Shown: positions 27,501 through 36,107 of the stretch, piece after piece | Position numbering within the stretch: the stretch's first letter is position 1 | Layout of the letters: each line of letters starts with the position of its first letter | The notes under the pieces: generated by a model | Database searches by the model: none | The model's input: the letters and a program-made list of their open reading frames with translations, nothing else | Told to the model about the DNA's origin: nothing | Source: Flavobacterium fluviatile | GTDB lineage: Bacteria > Bacteroidota > Bacteroidia > Flavobacteriales > Flavobacteriaceae | Assembly (NCBI RefSeq): GCF_010645065.1 | Contig: NZ_JAADZW010000001.1 | Location: 310,001 to 374,000, forward strand | Length of the DNA: 64,000 nucleotides | Direction: 5' to 3' | Program-made: the position numbers and the translations under genes

Positions 27501-28976
27501 ATGAAATTCTATAAAATATCAATTGTTTTTTTCTTTTTAGTGCTATCACAAGTACATAGTCAACACACAAATAAAACTGTAAATAAAACGAAACCCAATA
27601 TTGTTTATATCCTCACCGATCAATGGAGAGGTTCTGCCACAGGCTATAATGGTGACCCAAATGTAAAAACACCTAATTTAGATAAATTAGCCAAAGAAGC
27701 TGTCAATTTTGCCAATGCAGTTTCAGTTACCCCTGTATGTACTCCGCATCGAGCAGCTTTGTTCACAGGGAAATTCCCCACCACAACAGGGATGTTCTTG
27801 AATGATATTTATCTACCATCAGAAGAATTATGTATGGCAGAAATTTTCAAGGCCGAAGGCTATAGTACAGCCTATTGGGGCAAATGGCATTTAGACGGCC
27901 ATGGTCGTGAAAACAATGTAGCACCCGAAAGACGTCAAGGATTTGATTATTGGAAAGGGACAGAATGTGACCACAACTACAATAAAGAACATTATTATGC
28001 TAATAATGACCCGAAAAAAAGATATTGGGAAGGCTATTCTCCATTTGCTATCACTAAGGATGCAAACCAATACTTGGCCGATCATGCCAAGGACAAAGAA
28101 CCTTTTTTAATGCTTATCTCATTAGCAACTCCACATTATCCACATGATAGTGCGCCTGAAAAGTACAAAAAGATGTATCCTCCAAAGGATTTGGTTTTAG
28201 CTCCTAATATCCCTGAAAATTTAAAAGATAAGGTTCGTGATGAATTACAAGGCTATTACGCACATTGTACCGCTACTGACGAGGCTATCGGAACGGTTTT
28301 GGAACAAATCAAAAAGCTTAATTTATCTGACAACATTATTATTGTATTTACGGCTGACCATGGTGAAATGATGGGTGGGCATGGCGTAAAACCATTTGTG
28401 AAACAATTGGTTTGGGATGAGTCTGTACGTGTTCCTTTTTTAATCTCTTATCCAAATATCAAAAATAACAAAGGCAAAACAGTTCAAGCACCTATAACCA
28501 CACCTGATATTTTACCTTCTTTATTAGGCTTAACTAAAATTGACATTCCAAAAGGAATTGAAGGTGAAGATATATCTTCATTAATCAAAAATCCAAATAC
28601 AAAAGCTGATAGAGCGGCTTTGGTAATGAATGTTAGTCCTTTTGGGTCTAATTTTAATGATTCAGAGTATCGTGCTATTAGAACCAAACAATATACTTAT
28701 ATACGCACCACTGAAGGAGCTTCTAATTTGTACGACAATTTAAAAGACCCTTATCAAATGACAAATTTGCTAGATAAATCCGATTATGAAAAGATTCAAA
28801 AAGATTTAGAGAAGCAACTCAACAATGAATTAAAAAGGATAGGTGACGATTTTAAACCAAGAGAATTCTATATGAAAAAATGGAATTATACACTTGATCC
28901 ATCTAAAAGAGCCATTGATTTTAGGAATTGGGATAAAGGCGAAGGCAAAGTGATTTCACCTAAAAGACAAAATTAG
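27501..28976 (+). CDS. S1 sulfatase with C-T-P-H-R active site
   Basis: 491 residues with signal peptide (about 1-20, …QVHSQ). The metal site has D40-Q41 (LTDQWRG) where most neighbours have Asp-Asp, and the formylglycine motif is C80-T-P-H-R84 with His in place of Ser. TADHGEMMGGHGVKPFVKQLVWDESVRVPFLISYP supplies the second metal site and catalytic Lys/His. DQWR with CTPHR recurs in one group of bacterial S1 sulfatases, so the enzyme is likely active on a distinct substrate. Second gene in the unit from promoter 6, 82 nt before a GH2 gene. Confidence 0.9.
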   Translation: MKFYKISIVFFFLVLSQVHSQHTNKTVNKTKPNIVYILTDQWRGSATGYNGDPNVKTPNLDKLAKEAVNFANAVSVTPVCTPHRAALFTGKFPTTTGMFLNDIYLPSEELCMAEIFKAEGYSTAYWGKWHLDGHGRENNVAPERRQGFDYWKGTECDHNYNKEHYYANNDPKKRYWEGYSPFAITKDANQYLADHAKDKEPFLMLISLATPHYPHDSAPEKYKKMYPPKDLVLAPNIPENLKDKVRDELQGYYAHCTATDEAIGTVLEQIKKLNLSDNIIIVFTADHGEMMGGHGVKPFVKQLVWDESVRVPFLISYPNIKNNKGKTVQAPITTPDILPSLLGLTKIDIPKGIEGEDISSLIKNPNTKADRAALVMNVSPFGSNFNDSEYRAIRTKQYTYIRTTEGASNLYDNLKDPYQMTNLLDKSDYEKIQKDLEKQLNNELKRIGDDFKPREFYMKKWNYTLDPSKRAIDFRNWDKGEGKVISPKRQN

Positions 28977-29058
28977 TTCAATCGCTATATTTATTATTTG
29001 ATTATTCAAAGAAGGAACCTACTGCTTTACATCCAAAGTCAAAAAATAAAACCCAAAG

Positions 29059-31740
29059 ATGAAAAATAATTTTTTAATCATATTCGTTTTTCTATTGCAA
29101 ACTTTTTGTTCGCAATTAATAGCGCAAATTAAATATACGGTCAATGATGCATGGCAGTTTGTTCAAGATAAATCGATTACTGAAATTAACCAACTCAAAA
29201 ATCATAAAGGTGTAAAAGTCGCTATCCCGCATACTTGGAATGACAAAGATGTGATGGATGAAGAAGAAGGTTTTTACCGTGGTGCCGGTTGGTACACTAA
29301 AACCATCAAAATCCCAACGGCTTACAAGGATAAGGAAGTTTTTCTGTTTTTTGAAGGCGTTGCTATGGTGTCTGAAGTGTATATCAATAATAAATTGGCC
29401 AATAAACATATTGGCGGTTTTACTCGTTTTGTAGTGCCTGTTTCTAAATTCATCGATTTTGATGCTTCCAAAAACACTACTTCATTTATGGTATTGGTAA
29501 AAGCCGACAATTCGTATGATGAGGATGTGCCACCCTTGCATGCCGATTTTACTTTTTTTGGAGGAATCTATCGCGATATCAATCTGGTAGTAACTGATAA
29601 AGTGCATTTTAGTATTGAAGATGATGCTGCCAATGGGGTGTTTATCACGACTCCAAAAGTATCTGCACAAAAAGGCGAGGTACAATTGAAAGTAAAAATC
29701 AAGAACGATGATAAAGCCAATCAGAATGTAAAATTGGTAACCAAATTAATTGGCCCAAATCAGCAATTGGTTTCAGAGAAAGTGCAAACGTTTAAGCTAA
29801 AATCAGGAATTGAAAATGAGTTTAATTTTGCGTTAAATTCGGTTAAAAACCCCCAATTATGGTCGCCAGATACGCCTAATATGTACAAAGTGGTTTGTGA
29901 AATTTTCGATGCAAAAACGAATCAAAAAATTGATGAATCAACTAATTCCTTAGGTTTTCGTTGGTTTGTATTTGATGTTGACAAAGGTTTTTTCTTGAAT
30001 GGAAAACATTTAAAATTGGTTGGAACCAACCGCCATCAAGATTTTAAAGACATCGGAAATGCTGTTCCAGACCACATTCATGTCGAAGATATTTTGCGAA
30101 TGAAGGAAATGGGGAGCAATTTTTTGCGCATAGCCCATTACCCACAAGATCCCATTATCCTTGAAATGTGTGACCGATTGGGAATTTTAACTACGGTTGA
30201 AACACCAATTGTGGATACCGTTACCGAATCTGAGGCTTTTACTCAAAATTGTTTGAGCGCCCAATTGGAAATGATTCGTCAAAATTACAACCACCCTAGT
30301 TTGATTATTTGGGCGTATATGAACGAGGTAATTTTGCATCCTCGATATGGTAATGATAAAGAACGTTACAAAAAATACACGAACTATATTGTGGAATTGG
30401 CTAAAAAAATTGAAAATCTAACCCGTGCCGAAGACCCATACCGCTATACGATGATTCCGAACCATAATGGCCTAGAACGCTATCATGAAGCTGGATTGAC
30501 CGAGGTTCCAATGATTGTAGGCTGGAATATATATCTGGGTTGGTACGGTGGTTCTTATAACTTACTGCCTGAGAGAATTGAAAAATTTCATTCGACCATA
30601 AAAAAACCAATGATAATAACGGAGTACGGTGCAGGAGTGGACCCAAGGTTGCATACTCTAAATCCGATGCGTTTTGATTATTCTCAGGAATACGGAACCG
30701 AATTTCATAAATACTATCTTGAATATTTTATGAAACAAGATTTTATAGCCGGTGTCAACGTATGGAATTATGCCGATTTTAACTCAGAAGACCGTATTGA
30801 TGCAGTGCAAAGTATCAATAATAAAGGTTTAGTTGGTTTGGATAGAAAACCCAAAGATGTGTTTTTTTACTACCAAGCTTCTTTATTCTCCAAACCATTT
30901 TTAGCCATTGCTACCAAAACTTGGAACCAACGTTCGCAAGTAGAAGATAAAGAGGGTTCGGGAGTTGCAACAATGCCAGTGCAAGTTTTTTCGAATCAAA
31001 ATGAAGTAACACTTTTTATAAATGGAAAAAGTTTAGGAGCCAAAAAAGTAGAAGATAAAATTGCAATTTTCAATGTCCCTTTTGTTGACGGAATCAATCA
31101 GTTAGTAGCAAAAAGTGGCGATATAGTAGAGGATTTTTCTACGGTTTGTATCAATATTATTCCATTTTCGTTAAAAAACTTTCCAGCCGCAGGTTTTTCT
31201 ATAAATGTAGGAGACCAACGCTTTTTTTATGATGACAAAATAGACCAAGCTTGGTTGTTTGACAAAGAATACACCCCAAGAAGCTGGGGGCACATTGGCG
31301 GAAAACCTTATGTGCGTCCTGAAAAAAATGTGCAACAACCTTATGGAGCGAAGCAAACCATCAAAGGAACTTTTAACGACCCTATTTACCAAACGCAGTT
31401 GGTAGGCATTGAGCAATACCGCTTTGATGTACCGCCTGGTCTGTATGAAATCAAATTGCATTTTGCCGAATTAGAAGGTTCAAAAGCCAAGCATCTAGCT
31501 TTTGATTTAACCGAAGAATCAAAGGAGGTTACTAAGGTGGCTAACCGTAAGTTTTCGGTACTGATTAATGATAAAAAAGTAATTGAAAATCTAGATTTAT
31601 TGGGAGATTATGGCGAATACCAAGCGGTCAAAATTAAATCGGAAGTGAGTGTCAAAGAAGGCGAACCATTGCTAGTGAATTTCAAAAAAATAGTAGGTGA
31701 ACCTGTTTTGAATGCGATAGAGATTTATAAAAAGCTTTAA
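29059..31740 (+). CDS. GH2 glycosidase with C-terminal malectin-like domain
   Basis: 893 residues, signal peptide (…SQLIAQ). Order: GH2 sugar-binding jelly-roll (IPHTWNDKD…GWYTKTIKIP), immunoglobulin-like domain, TIM barrel (SLGFRWFVFDVDKGFFLNGKHLKLVGTNRHQD…). Acid/base E423 in IIWAYMNEV and nucleophile E522 in IITEYGAG. A bacterial Ig-like DUF4982-type region follows, then a malectin-like sugar-binding domain (about 710-890). GH2 activities include beta-galactosidase, beta-glucuronidase and beta-xylosidase; specificity cannot be read here, though a beta-glucuronidase role would suit a uronate polymer. Third gene of the promoter 6 unit; the GntR gene starts 34 nt later. Confidence 0.88.
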   Translation: MKNNFLIIFVFLLQTFCSQLIAQIKYTVNDAWQFVQDKSITEINQLKNHKGVKVAIPHTWNDKDVMDEEEGFYRGAGWYTKTIKIPTAYKDKEVFLFFEGVAMVSEVYINNKLANKHIGGFTRFVVPVSKFIDFDASKNTTSFMVLVKADNSYDEDVPPLHADFTFFGGIYRDINLVVTDKVHFSIEDDAANGVFITTPKVSAQKGEVQLKVKIKNDDKANQNVKLVTKLIGPNQQLVSEKVQTFKLKSGIENEFNFALNSVKNPQLWSPDTPNMYKVVCEIFDAKTNQKIDESTNSLGFRWFVFDVDKGFFLNGKHLKLVGTNRHQDFKDIGNAVPDHIHVEDILRMKEMGSNFLRIAHYPQDPIILEMCDRLGILTTVETPIVDTVTESEAFTQNCLSAQLEMIRQNYNHPSLIIWAYMNEVILHPRYGNDKERYKKYTNYIVELAKKIENLTRAEDPYRYTMIPNHNGLERYHEAGLTEVPMIVGWNIYLGWYGGSYNLLPERIEKFHSTIKKPMIITEYGAGVDPRLHTLNPMRFDYSQEYGTEFHKYYLEYFMKQDFIAGVNVWNYADFNSEDRIDAVQSINNKGLVGLDRKPKDVFFYYQASLFSKPFLAIATKTWNQRSQVEDKEGSGVATMPVQVFSNQNEVTLFINGKSLGAKKVEDKIAIFNVPFVDGINQLVAKSGDIVEDFSTVCINIIPFSLKNFPAAGFSINVGDQRFFYDDKIDQAWLFDKEYTPRSWGHIGGKPYVRPEKNVQQPYGAKQTIKGTFNDPIYQTQLVGIEQYRFDVPPGLYEIKLHFAELEGSKAKHLAFDLTEESKEVTKVANRKFSVLINDKKVIENLDLLGDYGEYQAVKIKSEVSVKEGEPLLVNFKKIVGEPVLNAIEIYKKL

Positions 31741-31773
31741 TAGGGGGAAATAAAATAACTAAAAAATTAAATT

Positions 31774-32814
31774 ATGAAAGAGTTGTCAATAAATATTAAT
31801 AAAGTTGCATCAATACCATTATATCAACAGATTGTGGAAGAAATTATTAATGAGATTGTATGTGGAAAGCTTAAAATGTATGACAAAATGCTTTCTATAA
31901 ATGAATTTAGTAAAAATTATGCTGTATCTAGAGATACGGTAGAAAAAGCATATAAAGAACTAAAAAAAAGAAATGTAATCATAGCTCAGAAAGGAGTTGG
32001 CTTTTACATTAATAGCACGAAGCTCGTAAAAAAGAAAAAAATCATTTTTTTTATTAATAAACTAAGTTCTTATAAGTTGAAAATATATTATTCTTTTTTG
32101 GAAGTTATAGGTGAGCAGTATCATACTGATTTTGAGGTTTACCATTGCGATGAGACTTTATTTTTAAATTTAATGGAGAAACATTTTAATAATTATGATT
32201 ATTATGTGATTATGCCTCATTTTAAAACCCAAAATGGGGACACAACTAATTATTTTAAAAACTCGATTAGTATCATTAAGTCTATTCCCTTAGATAAGTT
32301 GGTAGTAATGGATAATGACGAATTAAATATTGATGGGAATGTAATCGAAATTTATCAGGATTTCGAAAATGATTTGTACAATGCGTTAAATGCTGCGACT
32401 GATAAAATAAAAAAATACAAAAATTTTTTTTTGGTGGCTCCAACACAAAGTATTGCATATTTAAACAAAATTTCGCAAGGATTTCAAAAATTTTGCTCAG
32501 AAAATTTTTTTCAATTTGGGATTTTAGATCAGATTTCGGATACTACTATTATAAACATCGATAGTCTTTATATTATTGTAGAAGATGACTCTTTGGTGAA
32601 AATTTTAGATTTAATTTCAGCTAAAAATTATTTATTGGGTCAAGATATTGGTGTTTTATCGTATAATGAAACACCTTTAAAAAGGTTGTTGAACATAGCT
32701 GTTGTATCCACGAATTTTGTTAATATGGGAGAAACGGCGGCAAAAATGATAATCAAAAATGAAAAAGGAAGAATTAAAAATCCTTTTCAATTTATCGACA
32801 GAAGTTCAATATAA
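31774..32814 (+). CDS. GntR-family transcriptional regulator with LacI-type sensor domain
   Basis: 346 residues, no signal peptide. N-terminal winged helix of GntR type (about 8-76: IPLYQQIVEEIINEIVCGKL…SINEFSKNYAVSRDTVEKAYKELKKRNVI), followed by a periplasmic-binding-protein-like sensor domain (about 90-340) as in LacI proteins. This GntR–LacI-type architecture is common for sugar regulators of Bacteroidota, including rhamnose regulators. It is the only transcription factor inside the locus and so a candidate for binding the CAGGA promoters, though these sites are not palindromic. Strikingly AT-rich. It probably shares the promoter 6 transcript, which would give autoregulation. Confidence 0.88.
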   Translation: MKELSININKVASIPLYQQIVEEIINEIVCGKLKMYDKMLSINEFSKNYAVSRDTVEKAYKELKKRNVIIAQKGVGFYINSTKLVKKKKIIFFINKLSSYKLKIYYSFLEVIGEQYHTDFEVYHCDETLFLNLMEKHFNNYDYYVIMPHFKTQNGDTTNYFKNSISIIKSIPLDKLVVMDNDELNIDGNVIEIYQDFENDLYNALNAATDKIKKYKNFFLVAPTQSIAYLNKISQGFQKFCSENFFQFGILDQISDTTIINIDSLYIIVEDDSLVKILDLISAKNYLLGQDIGVLSYNETPLKRLLNIAVVSTNFVNMGETAAKMIIKNEKGRIKNPFQFIDRSSI

Positions 32815-32958
32815 ATTTATTAATTGCATTATTTTATTTAGGTTTTATTATTAATATAATAGCCATTTTTTTCTAAGAAATTTAAAAAATACGTAATAAG
32901 TATTAGTGCTTTCTTAATGAATATCTTCTGCATTTTTTAACTCTTTAAAGCCTACAAA

Positions 32959-32994
32959 GCAGGACAAATTACTTTCCGAGATATCTGAAATTTA
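32959..32994 (+). promoter_or_regulatory. CAGGA-type regulon promoter 7 (diverged)
   Basis: GCAGGACAAA begins at 32959; 28 nt downstream is GAAATTTA, two mismatches from TAnnTTTG. It is the most diverged copy but sits in the expected place, ~70 nt before a GH2 gene. Confidence 0.55.
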
Positions 32995-33003
32995 GACCTG
33001 TTA

Positions 33004-33039
33004 ATTACAAATTAAATTTTTATTCTAATCAATTGTAAT
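33004..33039 (+). promoter_or_regulatory. 5'-leader hairpin before the second GH2 gene
   Basis: ATTACAA (33004-33010) pairs with TTGTAAT (33033-33039), at the predicted 5' end of the mRNA from promoter 7. This parallels the hairpins at 1124 and 5930. AT-rich stem, so weak. Confidence 0.35.
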
Positions 33040-33065
33040 GCTTTATCAAAATTTAAGATAATTTA

Positions 33066-36000
33066 ATGAAAAAATTAAAAGATGAGTTCTTAATAATTAG
33101 TTTGTTTTTTGCCATTTTTAAAATTGGATATGCTCAGCGAACCCAAACGAATTTCAATCAAAACTGGCGTTTTATTTTAGAAGATAAAAACCTTTTTTCA
33201 GCTAAAGAATTCGATGATAGTTCATGGCAAAATCTAAACATTCCGCACGATTGGTCTTTTGAAAAAGGCGTTCGAAAAGGCGGAGACCAAGGACAAGGTG
33301 GTGGTTATCACGATGGCGGCATTGGTTGGTATCGTAAATCGTTTGTTGTTAAAAAAGAAAGCCTTTCGAAAACAAACTACATCAATTTTGATGGAGTGTA
33401 TATGAATAGTGAAGTCTGGATAAACGGGAATTATTTAGGCAAAAGACCTTATGGTTACATCAGTTTTAGATATGATATTTCAAAATATTTGAAAGAAGGA
33501 AAAAACACTATCGCTGTTAGAGTCGATAATAGTTTAGAACCTTCGGCACGCTGGTATCATCCTTGTGGAATATATGCTTCTGTAAAATTGATTACGGTCA
33601 ACAAAACGCATATTACTCCAAATAGCATCTTTATCACAACTCCAAAAATTGAAACAACAACGGCTACGGTAAATGTGAAAATCGATTACGAGAATCCTGT
33701 AAATGGATTGGAATGCAAACTTTCTATTGTTTCTCCAGCGGGTAAAACAATTAAAACCGCCATTCAAAAAATTGACGATTCAAAAACTAATAATTCAATA
33801 GAAATACCTAATCCTAAATTATGGAGTCCTGAAACCCCAGTTTTATATCAGTTAATCACTCAAGTAATTCAAAATAAAAAAGTAATTGATGAAATAAAGA
33901 CAAACTTTGGTTTTAGAACGGTCGAATGGAAAACGGAAACTGGTTTTTGGCTCAACGGAAAAAATGTGAAGCTAAAAGGCGTTTGTGAGCATTGGGAAGG
34001 TGGACCCGTAGGCGGTGCTTGGACTAAACCAATGTTGCGTTGGAAATTACAATTGTTAAAAAATATGGGCATCAATGCCATTCGTCCTTCGCACAATCCA
34101 ACTCCTCCAATGTTTTATGACATTTGCGACGAAATAGGCTTGCTTGTTATGGACGAAATTTTTGACGGTTGGCACAAAAAAGCACCTCAAGACTATGGTA
34201 AACAGGCGTTTGACCAATGGTGGAAAGCCGATATGAAAGAATGGATTACCCGAGACCGCAACCATCCGAGTGTTTTTGTGTATAGTTTGGGGAATGAAAC
34301 ACATAGTGCCGTAGCACCTGAATTAGTGAAATTTGGTAAAAGTTTTGACGATACTCGTTTGTTTTCATCAGGAGCAGGAAATCCTGAGGATATGGATATC
34401 ACAGGGATAAATGGTGGTTCAGAAACCAAAACATTCTTAGAGTCTGCCAAATTTGATAAACCATTTGTATCAACTGAAGCACCACATACTTGGCAAACAC
34501 GTGGGTACTATAGAACGCAAACTTGGTGGCGTGATAACGAATTGCCAGGAACCTATCCGTTACCTAATTTAACCGAAAAGGAAATCTTTTTTTATGAAGG
34601 TTTAGACCCAAAAAAATGGAAGAATAGAAAACAACGTTATAATTCCTCTTATGACAATGCTACGGTTCGTATTTCTGCTCGTAAAAATTGGGAAGTCATG
34701 CGTGATACGCCTTGGCATAGCGGGCATTTCCGTTGGACAGGTTTTGATTATTATGGCGAAGCGGGTTTGGTTCACGGTGGTTTGCCTTTCAATCTGTTTA
34801 TGGGTGGTGCAGTTGATGTGGCGGGTTTTGAAAAAGATTTGTATTATTTCTACCAAAGCCAATGGACTAAGGAAACCATGGTACATATTTTGCCACATTG
34901 GACACATCCAAGAATGAAAAAAGGAACGGTAATTCCGGTTTGGGTCTATTCAAATGCCGATGAGGTAGAGTTATTTTTAAACGGAAAATCATTAGGAAAA
35001 GGCAAACCTGGAACTGTTTGGAACGAAATGCAATGCGATTGGATGGTGCCTTATGAAGAAGGAAAACTAGAAGCCGTAGCTTATAAAAACGGTAAAGAAG
35101 TAAAACGAGTAGCAATTGCAACAAGTGGTGTACCTCAATCTTTAAAAAACAGTCTCAATAAGCTAAAAGCTGAGGACGGATTTTCGTCAAGTTATATTTT
35201 TACAAGTGAATCCATAGATTCGAAAGCGAATCTTTATCCTTATGGAGAAAACAGAGTCTATTATCATATTTCAGGTGATGTCGAAAAAGTGTCTATGGAA
35301 AACGGAAATCCTATCGATTCCATTAGTCGTACCAAATCGGATTTTAAAACTTTATTTTTTGGAAAAGGACGTTTATTTTTAAGAGAAAAAGAAAATGCTA
35401 AAAATGCTTCGGTTATCACGGCTTCTATATTGGGTGACAAAGCATTGTATATTTCTAACCTGATTTCAATTGATGTACAAGAAATGGGATTGATAGGAAA
35501 AATTTCCCAATCAAAATTTGAAATTTTATATACCACTAATGGCGCTGACCCTCAAAAACAGGGAACTGTTTATACCAAGCCATTCGAAGTAAAAAACAAT
35601 ACTACAGTCAAAGCTATTGTGAAACAAAATGGAAAATTGATTTTAGCGTTAGAAGAAACCTTCGGCGCTAACGAAGGTTTGTTTTGGGGAGATGAAAAAT
35701 CAGCTAATATTTGGAATGGTAGAGGGGTAAATATTGCCGCTGAAGAAGCTATTTTAAAAGGGGGTGCAAAAACGAGTAATGAAGCGCAACATTTTAAAGG
35801 AACTGGTTTTGTGAAATTTGATAATAAGGAAGGTAGTATTACTTTTTACCAAGAAAATGATGGTGAAGCAGGCGATTTTAGTATTCGATTCAGATACATG
35901 CACAACGACAAGGACAAAAAATACCCAATGAAGTTATTTGTAAACGACACCTATATCAAAACCTTTGAATTTAATGCAACAGGAGGCTGGATACAAAACT

Positions 36001-36107
36001 GGGAATTTGTAAACACTATTGTAAATTTTAAATCGGGTGCCAATAACATCCGATTGGAAACAACAGGTCAAAGTGGTCCTTATATTGACGAACTTTTTAT
36101 TGATTAA
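33066..36107 (+). CDS. GH2 beta-galactosidase-like, multidomain
   Basis: 1013 residues with a hydrophobic leader (…KIGYAQ). Sugar-binding domain (FNQNWRF…IPHDWSFEKG…GGIGWYRKSF), Ig-like domain, TIM barrel with acid/base E411 in VYSLGNETH and nucleophile E471 in PFVSTEAPH. A DUF4982-like domain follows (about 615-690, PVWVYSNADEVELFLNGKSLG), then a chitobiase C-terminal-like segment (about 820-870, FEILYTTNGADPQKQGTVYTKP), and a CBM-like beta domain at the end (FKSGANNIRLETTGQSGPYIDELFID). Specificity unknown; beta-galactosidase, xylosidase and glucuronidase are all possible. Its stop overlaps the next ATG by one base. Confidence 0.87.
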   Translation: MKKLKDEFLIISLFFAIFKIGYAQRTQTNFNQNWRFILEDKNLFSAKEFDDSSWQNLNIPHDWSFEKGVRKGGDQGQGGGYHDGGIGWYRKSFVVKKESLSKTNYINFDGVYMNSEVWINGNYLGKRPYGYISFRYDISKYLKEGKNTIAVRVDNSLEPSARWYHPCGIYASVKLITVNKTHITPNSIFITTPKIETTTATVNVKIDYENPVNGLECKLSIVSPAGKTIKTAIQKIDDSKTNNSIEIPNPKLWSPETPVLYQLITQVIQNKKVIDEIKTNFGFRTVEWKTETGFWLNGKNVKLKGVCEHWEGGPVGGAWTKPMLRWKLQLLKNMGINAIRPSHNPTPPMFYDICDEIGLLVMDEIFDGWHKKAPQDYGKQAFDQWWKADMKEWITRDRNHPSVFVYSLGNETHSAVAPELVKFGKSFDDTRLFSSGAGNPEDMDITGINGGSETKTFLESAKFDKPFVSTEAPHTWQTRGYYRTQTWWRDNELPGTYPLPNLTEKEIFFYEGLDPKKWKNRKQRYNSSYDNATVRISARKNWEVMRDTPWHSGHFRWTGFDYYGEAGLVHGGLPFNLFMGGAVDVAGFEKDLYYFYQSQWTKETMVHILPHWTHPRMKKGTVIPVWVYSNADEVELFLNGKSLGKGKPGTVWNEMQCDWMVPYEEGKLEAVAYKNGKEVKRVAIATSGVPQSLKNSLNKLKAEDGFSSSYIFTSESIDSKANLYPYGENRVYYHISGDVEKVSMENGNPIDSISRTKSDFKTLFFGKGRLFLREKENAKNASVITASILGDKALYISNLISIDVQEMGLIGKISQSKFEILYTTNGADPQKQGTVYTKPFEVKNNTTVKAIVKQNGKLILALEETFGANEGLFWGDEKSANIWNGRGVNIAAEEAILKGGAKTSNEAQHFKGTGFVKFDNKEGSITFYQENDGEAGDFSIRFRYMHNDKDKKYPMKLFVNDTYIKTFEFNATGGWIQNWEFVNTIVNFKSGANNIRLETTGQSGPYIDELFID

